Of a DNA stretch of 64,000 nt, positions 56,111 to 64,000 are shown one piece after another. The DNA comes from Apiotrichum sp. Y4204 (taxonomy: Eukaryota > Basidiomycota > Tremellomycetes > Trichosporonales > Trichosporonaceae): assembly GCA_025531455.1 (NCBI GenBank), contig JAMYHL010000045.1, forward strand, positions 62,001 through 126,000, written 5' to 3'. The notes below the pieces were generated by a model. The model had not been told where the DNA came from. It saw only the letters and a list, made by a program, of their open reading frames with translations, and made no database searches. Position 1 is the stretch's first letter; each line of letters begins with the position of its first letter. A program made the position numbers and the translations under genes.

Positions 56111-58126
56111 TCATCCACTCGTTCCACTCCGGCCGAGCAGGTGGCGCGTCGCGCGGAAGAGCAGCATTTCACCCTCGCCGGGGGGCCGCATGACCGAATG
56201 GAGCACGAGGCGTGCTATAATTTCTCCCTGTAAAGAGTGTCAGCTGCTGCCCGATTTATCGCATGCTGAACTTACACCGGCAATGATGCACGCGACCACA
56301 ATGAGCCAGATGATGATCAACGTGACGCGGTCCATGCCGCGCTGGTCGACATAGTCGTGGATAATCTCGAGAAGGTCGCCGACGACCGAGAGACGGTCGT
56401 TGAGGACCTGCACACGCGCGCCAATCTCGAGATACTGGTTGATCGCCTCGTAGAGCGGGTACAGCGAGGCCTCGGACCAGAACAATTCTGGCGTGTCTGC
56501 GGTCAGCGGGAAATGCCCTTTTTGGCCTTACCTAGAATACCCCCAATGAGGTTGACGTCCATGCGCAGCTTGTACATTGCGCCCGTGAGTTTCAGGGCCT
56601 GCTTGCGGTCGAGCTGGAGGTGGCCCGTGACACTGAGTTCTTTTGGGAAGGACGAGGTCAGCTCGAGCGACTCCTGCAAGCGCGCCTCGTACAGCGACAG
56701 CTTGGTGCTCTGCGCGATCGCGTGCGCGAGCGACAGCTTGAACAGGTGCGAGCGCGACTTGAACGTGAACATGTCGTTGTAGATGCGCGGCGACTCGGCG
56801 TCCGCGTCGTACACGTAGTGAAACTCGTCGACCTCCCAGTCGTCCTCGTCGACCGGCTGCTGCCACGTACCGGCGGCCTCACAGTCGGACATGATTGTGC
56901 GCTCCTCGCCGGCCTGGAAGCCAAAGAAGACGCTCACGCCGTACGAGAAGAAGACCGCCTCGGCAATGTTTGCGCTCGTGTGCGACTTGCGGCGGCGCCG
57001 GCGCGGGGGCGAGGGATACCGCTTGCGCGGCGCGTGGTCTGCTGAAGCGAAGCGAGGCTCGTGCGCCGAGTGCGATTCCTCGGGGACCGAGCGGCTGATC
57101 GCACTGTCATCCTCTGGCGAGGTCGCAACCTCCTCGACTTGCACGTGTGCGCCGTCGATATGCTCCTCGATCGTCTGCAGCAGCTCGTCGCCATGCTGCA
57201 CTGCCGAGTCCATCGCGTCCATAATCTGCTGGTCGTGCACCGGCGGCGAATGACTCAGAATATACTCTGACGGGTTCTGCGGCGCCGCCGCAGGCTCCTC
57301 CTGCTGCACGGGAAAGTACTCATCCTCGTATCCGACCTCCTCCGCTTGCGTCATGCGCTCCAGCATCGACACGCCGCCGGGCGACTTGACCGCAGGCGAC
57401 GAGCGCACACGCGTGCTCGCGCCGTATCCGGGAAGCAGGGGGAGATGGTAGACCTGGGATATCAGAGAGGGAGGTATTTAGTTTACTCACCGCATAGACG
57501 CAGTCGTCGAATACACGCACGACGGACACGCCGTGCTCGCGCTTTAGAAATGCCGAGAGCAGTTTGAGGCGGTATCCCTCTGCGGTGGAGTACGCGGTGA
57601 GTCGGGGGAGACCGTGTTCCTCTCGCTCGCGTTTTGTGAGTTTCTCCGCCTCGCTGCGCTCGTCGCCGGGATGCGGGCGGCTTGCAATGACAAGCGGGCT
57701 GGTGGTGGACGAGACGGACGTGGACCGGGGGCGCGACCCGCGTAGGCTCATCTCGCTAGGACTCCGGGGGAGGGGCGCAAGCTGCGGGTCTTCAGGGAGG
57801 AGGATGTGTTTCTCGACAGTCTTGGACGTGCGCGTCGGGAACGTTTGCTTGGCGGACCGCGCCGGCGTGCCCTTGCCCAGCGGCGACGGGATGCGGGGCG
57901 TAGACGTATTCCGTAAATGGGCAGGGAGAGAAGTGAGAATGCCGTGCGACGAGCTGGGCGACGTGCTCTGTTGTCGGAGATTCGAGGCCGCACGCGCGAT
58001 ACCGGGGACAGCGCCGGCCGAGCGGCGGGGCGCATTCACGGGCGCCATCGTGATGGGATTAGAGGCCGCGCCGAGGGACGACTTGGGGCCGGTGCCCAGA
58101 GGCCGGGTTGCCTTGGGCCTGGACAT
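56111..58126 (-). CDS. RMD1/RMND1-family (DUF155) protein
   Basis: Four exons, 58126-57491, 57453-56532, 56487-56276 and 56227-56111, with introns of 37, 44 and 48 nt, give 628 residues. The N-terminal 140 residues are Ser/Pro/Arg-rich and disordered. The DUF155 domain begins near RLTAYSTAEGYRLKLLSAFL and FDDCVYA and continues with NIAEAVFFSYGVSVFFGF. WEVDEFHYVY, MFTFKSRSHLFKLSLAHAIAQS and the splice-restored NLIGGILELFWSEASLYPLY follow. A C-terminal membrane helix (TLIIIWLIVVACIIAG) ends the domain. Yeast Rmd1/Rmd8 and human RMND1 belong here; RMND1 supports mitochondrial translation, while Rmd1/Rmd8 are cytosolic or membrane proteins. The long N-terminus favours the Rmd1/Rmd8 group. All junctions were checked for phase. 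Confidence 0.88.
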
Positions 58127-58734
58127 CGGAGGGAGCGTAAAAGAGGAGGGAGATATATAAGAGGTAGTGTTGAAGAGAAGAGTGATGGCGAGGAGGTGAC
58201 TATTACAAGGGGAGGTTGGAGGGAGAGAGACAGAGAGAGAAACCAGCCAGAGTATCAGAGCAATCGTCATCGAGGGGGCACTGCGAGGGTGGAGACAGGG
58301 AGAGACTGGCAATCTATTACATAATCTGTCTGGTACACTCCGCAGGTCCGTGTCTCCACGCGCCGCCACTGCGGCTGGCCGCGGCTGGCTGGCTGAGTCT
58401 GTGTCTGACTGTGGCCCGCATGGCCCGCGACACGGCGGAGGGCTGCGGAGTCCCCTCGAAAGAAGCAGCAGCAGCACCCCTCAGTCTCTCGTACGTCGTG
58501 TTCCAACCACCATCATCATCATCATCATCACCATCAACATCATCCAATCCCACTCTCTCAACTCCCATCTTCTCATCTCTCCATAGACACTCCCATATAC
58601 CAAAGACGCATATAGACGACCCCCGCCCCGCGTCGACCAGCCCAAACACACGCCCGCTGCCCCGCTCGGCCCTCTAACCCCCTCGTTTCGCTTCGCTTCC
58701 CCTCCCTTTCTCCCACCACACGAAACCCGGCGCG
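58127..58734. promoter_or_regulatory. Divergent promoter region between the RMD1-type gene and SLA1
   Basis: 608 bp. GAGAGAGACAGAGAGAGA lies at about 58220-58238 on the RMD1 side. A CATCATCAT run and C/T tracts (58510-58720) precede SLA1. No exon recognised. Confidence 0.5.
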
Positions 58735-61700
58735 ATGGCCTACGTCGGCGTCGTCAAGGCGCTGTACGACTATGATGCGCAAAATCCCGAAGACGAGATC
58801 TCGTTCAAGGAAGACCAGGTGCTCTATCTCATCGAGAAGGGCGACGATGAGTGCGTGAACGCTAGCTAGCGTAGATCCCGGTGGAGCAGCAGGACAAAGG
58901 CACTGACACACGCTCTCCTAATCTCGTCCCATCGGTACCTCTCTTTCTCATTACCTTTTGATCACACAGATGGTGGAAGGCAAAGGTCAAGGACGACAGC
59001 GGGGACGGCCCCATCGGCCTCGTCCCATGCACCTACGTGGAGGAGGTGAGTGCAAGCCGTAGAGTGATGCCCGGCGCGGTGTAGCGCCGGCATCGTATAC
59101 CGTCCGTCACTGACAGGCAGATGCCACCAGCACAGACCGCCAAGGCAATGTATGCGTACGAGTCGACCTCGCCCGATGAGTTGACGATGGACGAGGACGC
59201 CGTGCTGTATGTGTATTCAGACGAGGATGACTGGCTGCTCGTCGCGGTCGAGGGCGCCGAGGACAGGCTCGGCTTTGTGCCGAAGAACTACTGTGAATTG
59301 GACGAGGATGCGGGCGGCGCGGACGCCGGGGCCGCCATAGCAGGTGGAGGTGCTGGCGCTGGAGCAGCCGCTGCTGCTGCTGCTGCTGCCGCAGCTGCCG
59401 CGCAGGAGGAGGAGGAAGAACGCCAGCGTGCCGTCGCCGCCCGGCAACGTGAGCTTGCGCTGAAGGATGCGGTTGAGTCGTGGTCCATCTCAGAGCTGGA
59501 CGGAAAGAAGAAGAAGAAGGGATCGCTCTCCGTTGGCAACGGCACCATCTTCTTCGCATCGGAATCTGACAAGGTGGGTAATGACATCGTTCCTACCCAT
59601 TGACAAAACCCAGTCTCCCATCAAGCAGTTCCCCATCACGGAACTCACGCACCTCGAGCAAGAGTCGTCCAAGGTCGTCGCACTCACTGTCGCGTCGGCA
59701 CCCCAGCCACTGCGGTTCCATACGGGCAGCTCCAAGACCACTTCGGCGATCCTCGAGAAGCTGGCGTCGAGCAAGCAGCTCGCCGGCGAGGCACTGGAAA
59801 TTGCAGAGGGCGCGGGTCAGTCGTCCGACGAGGAGGAGGTTGCCCCACCGCCCACCGGCCGCCGTCCCTCCGAGCCGAAGACTGTCCGCTTCACCGAGCC
59901 CGACAGCCCCATCAGCCCCGTCAGCCCCGTCGCCGCTGCTTCCCCGCCAGCAGCACCTCGTTTCATGCCGCCACCAGTCCGAACTGCTGCTGCCGCCACT
60001 GCTGTGCCCCCAACCCGTGCTGCCCCTCCTTCGGCCGCCCCAGGTGCCGTCACCTGCATGGTCCTGTACGACTTCCAGGCCAAGGGCGACGATGAGCTCA
60101 CCGTCGAGGAAAATGAGACCCTCACCGTCGTCGATCGCTCGGATGACGAGTGGTGGCTGGTGCGCAACACGCGGGGCCAGGAAGGTGTTGTTCCTGCGCA
60201 ATACGTCGAGGTGCAGGGCGAGGATGCCAATGGGGATTCCGCTGCCTCTGGTGCTGACAGCGCGGCCGCCGCGGCTGCTGCTGAAGAGGAGCGCCAACGT
60301 GACGCCGAGGCCAAGGCTGCCGCGGCGGCTGCCGCCGCCGACAGGCAGCGTAGGGATGACGCAGCGCGCAAGGAGCGGGAGCGTCGGGAACGCGAGATCA
60401 GCGCCCGCGAGAGGCAAGAGCAAGAGGCCCTTGACCGTGAGCTCGCGCAGAGCATCGAGGCGGAGGAACGGGCAAAGCACCGTCAGGTCGATGACCGTGC
60501 CGAGCAGCAGAAGGAGTTTGACGCCATGCGCCGGCGCCAAGCCGCCCGCACAATGGGTGGCCCGCCCCCCGCCGACCTCAAACCTCGCGCAGACTCGCAG
60601 AGCGGGCCGCCCCGTGACCGCGCACCCGCTGCAGCTGGCGCCCGTCCGGACGCACGTCCCAGTGAGTTGCACCGAGATTCCCACGCTGACCCCAGAACCC
60701 AACCCCTCCCGTGTGCGTACCTGGAGCGACCGTACCGGCCAGTTCAATGTGGAAGCCGAGTTCCTCGGTCTCAATGGCAACAAGCTGCGTCTCCACAAGG
60801 TGAACGGTGTTATCATCGAGGTCCCGATGGAGAAGATGTCGGCGGAAGATATCCAGGTCGTCAAGCGGTTCGAAGCACGCCGGAAGGAGAGGTCGCGCAG
60901 CGCGAACAGCGCTGCTGCTGCTGTGGACGACGAGGACAAGCCACTAGGCTGGTCGCACCCTCCTCGTCGTCCCTCGCAGAATGTCCAGGACCAGAATGGC
61001 CAAAACCGCCCGGGGCCGGCCGCGGCCGCACAAAAGCCGCGTCGCCAGACGTTCGACTGGTTTGGCTTCTTCCTCGAGGCCGGCTGCGACATGGACGACT
61101 GCACGCGGTACTCTGCCAACTTTGAGCGCGACCGTATTGACGAGAGCATCCTCATGGATCTCGATACGCAAACCATGCGCTCGCTCGGTCTGCGCGAGGG
61201 CGATGTGATCCGTGTGCGCAAGCACATTCAGAACAAGTACGGCAAAAAGACGCCCGAGCAGCAGGCGCAGATCTCCAAGGACGAGGAGCTCGCGCGCCAG
61301 CTTCAGAGCGCGGAGAACAAGGGCGAGCCTGCTGCTCCGGCTCCAGGACTGTTCACGCGGAGCGATGGAAAGTTGGCGAACAACACGCGCCGCGGACGGC
61401 CAGAGCGGCGTGGCACGATTACTGACACGGTCGACGAGGGCGCCCTTGCTGCCGCTACCGACCAACTCGCGAAGGTTTCCGTCCTCGAGCCGTCCAAGCC
61501 TGCCACTCCGCCTGTTGCGCCCCCAGTCGCTATCAGCCCTCCTCCGGAGAAGAAGGAGGAACCCAAGAGTGGGTTCGACGACGATGCCTGGGCGATCAAG
61601 CCTATTGCCAAGGCGGCGTCCCCGGCACCTCCTGTCGCGACACCCTCGCCGGCTCCGCCCAACGGCACCGACGCGCTCCTCGCACAGATCCAAAGCTTGC

Positions 61701-62629
61701 GTCCGGCATCCACTGGCCCGCCTCCCGGCGGCAACGCATTCGAATCGATTGCGGCCGCCAATGCTGCCGTCCCCCAGCGGACCGGCTCTGCCAACATGCC
61801 CCCTCCCTCAAGCTACGGTCTCGGTGCCGCGAGCACAACTACACCCATGGCCCAGCTCCAGGCCCAGCACACTATGTCCCCTCCCCCTGCGCCGCCGGCA
61901 CCCCAGCAACCGCAGTACAACCCCATGGCGCCGCGCGGCCCGCTTGCCCCTGTGCGCGCCAACGAGGGCCTCCTCAACCCGATGCAGAGCCAGACGACCG
62001 GCATGTTCGTCCCGACACACCAGACCGGCGCCCCCTCGCAGTCGCCGTTTGCCGGTGGCGTACCTGCCGGCCAGTACTTTGCAGGCATGCAGCCCATGGC
62101 TACTGGTGCGCCGATGATGCAGCCAAGTGAGTATGGGTGTGGGTAGATGATTCATTCATCCAAAGCATACTGACATCCAGTGTATACCGGCTTCCAGCAG
62201 CCGCAGCCGCCGCCGCAGCAGCAGAGCACGTTCAACGCGATTGCGAACATTCCGCCACCACAGGTGCCGCAGGCGACAGGCGCGAGCGGCGGCGGCGACC
62301 AGTTTGCCCCGTCGAATATTTTCAACGCGATGAAGCGCACCGACTACGGCAAGCGCGAGGAGGAGAACCCGCAGCCTGCGAGTGAGTGTACTGCGCCATT
62401 CGAAGCTGACCACTTCTTAGGCAAATACGACAGCCTCCGGCCATTGGCGACAGGGTACAACGGGGCACCGGGCATGTACCCCCAGGCGACGGGCATGATG
62501 CAGATGCAGCCGACGGGCATGATGCCCGGCCAGATGGGCATGGGCATGCAGCAGCCGGGCATGATGGGCATGCAGCAGACCGGATACCCCCAGGGCGGTA
62601 TGTACATGGGCCAGGGGTACCAGTACTAG
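58735..62629 (+). CDS. SLA1: Actin cytoskeleton-regulatory protein Sla1
   Basis: Seven exons, 58735-58850, 58970-59045, 59121-59573, 59614-60661, 60696-62126, 62181-62381 and 62421-62629, with introns of 119, 75, 40, 34, 54 and 39 nt, give 1177 residues. Sla1 is a clathrin-associated endocytic adaptor that regulates Las17/Arp2/3. Three SH3 domains are present: residues about 4-60 (VKALYDYDAQNPEDE), about 69-128 (AKAMYAYESTSPDEL) and about 360-418 (CMVLYDFQAKGDDEL). A long Ala/Glu/Arg-rich coiled region follows. SHD1 (RTWSDRTGQFNVEAEFLGL) starts near residue 570 and SHD2 (FDWFGFFLEAGCDMDDC) near 683. The C-terminus has LxxQxTG-like TG repeats (TGMFVPTHQTG, PQATGMMQMQPTGMMP), the Pan1/End3-binding feature of the family. 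The order and number of domains match yeast Sla1. Confidence 0.95.
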
Positions 62630-63243
62630 TCGCACGCAGGGTATGCGGCAGCAGCGCCCGCGTCCGAGGCACCGGAGGCCGACAAAGATACATGATCACG
62701 AACGGCGGACGGCGACGGGGACGCCGCGTGCTGCGCGGACGTTTGGATACGAGTAGATGTGCGGTGGCACAGTTATGGTTTGGTTGTTATGTCTGATCTT
62801 ATGGATGGAAAGCATTATGACGAGGAGATTGCGAGGACAGGAGAACGCACAGCATTGATGGACCCGAGAGCCGGGCAATTAGAGCGAGCCTGACACCATT
62901 CCATCGCGTTTCATGTATCTGACAAAAGGTCGTCGCTCGATCGGTCGCGATGGGATACGCGTCCCCGCGCGTCGAGGCAATCTGCCTGCATTACGCATTG
63001 CAGTCGCATCGCATTACGCTACGCATCACGCCTCCACCACTGTACCTCGAATTACGCTCTCCTAGCTAGTAGTAATGGCAATCGCCCGTATATACTTTGC
63101 GACGCGTCGCGCGTGTTGGCTCCGCGTCACTGCTCGGCTCACGGCTCGTACGCGCCAGGCTTGGCGCTCCGCGGTTGACGCGCCACAGCCAGCATCACCA
63201 TCTGATGTCCGCATCGCCCTACTCCGCCATCGCCGCTCGGGGC
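62630..63243. other. Convergent 3' region
   Basis: 614 bp between SLA1 (plus) and the MARVEL-like gene (minus) stops. CATTACGCATTGCAGTCGCATCGCATTACGCTACGCATCACG-type short repeats (around 62990-63030) are present. No gene recognised. Confidence 0.4.
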
Positions 63244-64000
63244 TTAGTCGATGTAGAGCGTGTTGCTGCGGACGCCGCCCCACGCGCGCGCCTTGAACGC
63301 GAGCACGATGAGGAAGATGAGGAAGATAAAGATGAAGATCTGGGGTCAGTGGGGGACCGGGGACTACAAGACCGGTGCCAGTGTGGTGAGAGGCCGAGGT
63401 TCAAGGCTCAAAGTCAAGCTACTCACAGTGTCGATCCACCCGACGGCAGTGAGCGTCTTCATCATACGGCAGCGCTCGAATGTCTCGTACGCGTTGCCGC
63501 AGCTGATCTTGCTCGTGAGGCCTGTAAGCGAGCCGACGCCGATGATCATGAGGAGGAAGGCGATCTGGGTGTTAGTAGAGAAGAAACTAGGTATCTCCAT
63601 CCGCCACTCACGAGCATGGGAAGGAGGTGGGTGAGGATTCCAAAGGCCGGGTTGTGGCCTGCGACGTTGAAGCCGACCGTGAGGATCACTGCGCGTCAGT
63701 GGCTGAGCAAGAGGCATTGTGGAGCACAGATCCACAGAAAGTGGGACATTGGGAACGGAGAGAGAGCATCTTGCGTCATACTATTGTCGCGCTGCCCCAC
63801 TATAGCTAGGCATTGCCGAGGTGGAGAGCATGGAGAGGACAAGACAGTCACACCGGTATCCCCTCTCGCGCCCACTCTCGCTCCCACTCCCCCTCCCACT
63901 CCAAGCTCGTACTTACAGGCCCAGAACGTCGTCCACACACTGCCCGTGAGGATGATGCGCGTGCGGTCGCGGTACGCCGCCCGGTGGTGGGGGTACTCCT
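63244..64000 (-). CDS. MARVEL-like four-TM membrane protein, C-terminal part
   Basis: Four exons are visible, 64000-63917 (open at the window edge), 63688-63612, 63564-63427 and 63339-63244, with introns of 228, 47 and 87 nt. The visible product of about 131 residues begins EYPHHRAAYRDRTRIILTGS and continues VWTTFWALILTVGFNVAG. At least three hydrophobic helices follow, including AFLLMIIGVGSLTGL and IFIFIFLIFLIVLAFKARAW, ending RSNTLYID. The R-x-R-x-R-I helix start, four-helix layout and short charged tail resemble fungal MARVEL-like proteins of the plasma membrane (eisosome or Nce102-type neighbourhood). No domain family can be proved. The first residues and at least one more helix lie outside the window. 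Confidence 0.7.

Noticed and set aside
59593..61227. 544-codon minus-strand frame opposite SLA1
   Set aside because: Sla1 domains on the plus strand are unmistakable; the antisense frame is Arg/Leu-rich without motifs.

Overview
This is a stretch of nuclear DNA from a fungus, most likely a basidiomycete yeast of the Tremellomycetes and possibly the order Trichosporonales. The reasons are the high GC content, dense protein genes on both strands, very short GT-AG introns (many 34-50 nt), a tRNA with an intron and a Pol III oligo-T terminator, and typical fungal orthologues (NMD3, SLA1, LETM1/MDM38, DAP1, RIB4, ILV5, PTR2, SNF8, EOS1, RMD1-type). The order is inferred from general appearance only. 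Every gene model below was spliced by eye. For the complete multi-exon models the exon lengths sum to a multiple of three.

Layout. 1-197: start of a minus-strand VPS15-like gene cut by the window edge. 537-2765 minus: MDM31-type mitochondrial protein, divergent from NMD3 (3420-5231 plus). 5722-7569 minus: membrane-anchored histidine acid phosphatase. 7961-9255 minus: ornithine cyclodeaminase/mu-crystallin family. 9256-13791: gene-poor, the last 2 kb a pyrimidine-rich leader to a PHD-finger gene (13792-16282). 17404-20539: a single reading frame joining cystathionine beta-lyase to mevalonate kinase. 20821-22485: 2OG-Fe(II) dioxygenase. 23017-25504 minus: secreted GH29 alpha-L-fucosidase. 25886-26686 minus: DAP1-like haem protein. 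27707-30079: LETM1. 30457-30551 minus: tRNA-Gln(CUG). 30973-31913 minus: lumazine synthase, divergent from ketol-acid reductoisomerase (32774-34374). 34375-39337: 5-kb gene-poor stretch with short repeats, GATAAG clusters and a tRNA-like segment. 39338-41643: peptide transporter. 41644-45221: second gene-poor stretch. 45222-47504: single-pass membrane protein. 47836-48594 minus: ESCRT-II SNF8. 50505-52856: EOS1-domain membrane protein with a very long disordered N-terminus. 55052-55879: disordered nuclear-looking protein. 56111-58126 minus: RMD1/RMND1-type (DUF155) protein. 58735-62629: SLA1. 63244-64000 minus: four-TM MARVEL-like protein, N-terminus outside the window.

Most genes are ordinary housekeeping functions with no operon-like logic: mitochondrial inner membrane (MDM31, LETM1, RMD1-type), amino-acid and vitamin synthesis (beta-lyase, ILV5, RIB4), sterol and isoprenoid synthesis (mevalonate kinase, DAP1) and endocytosis or vacuolar traffic (VPS15, SNF8, SLA1). 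The most unusual item is the beta-lyase/mevalonate kinase fusion. There is no start codon between the two enzymes, and the only way into the kinase N-terminal motif is through the beta-lyase frame. One later intron of that gene looks like a promoter.
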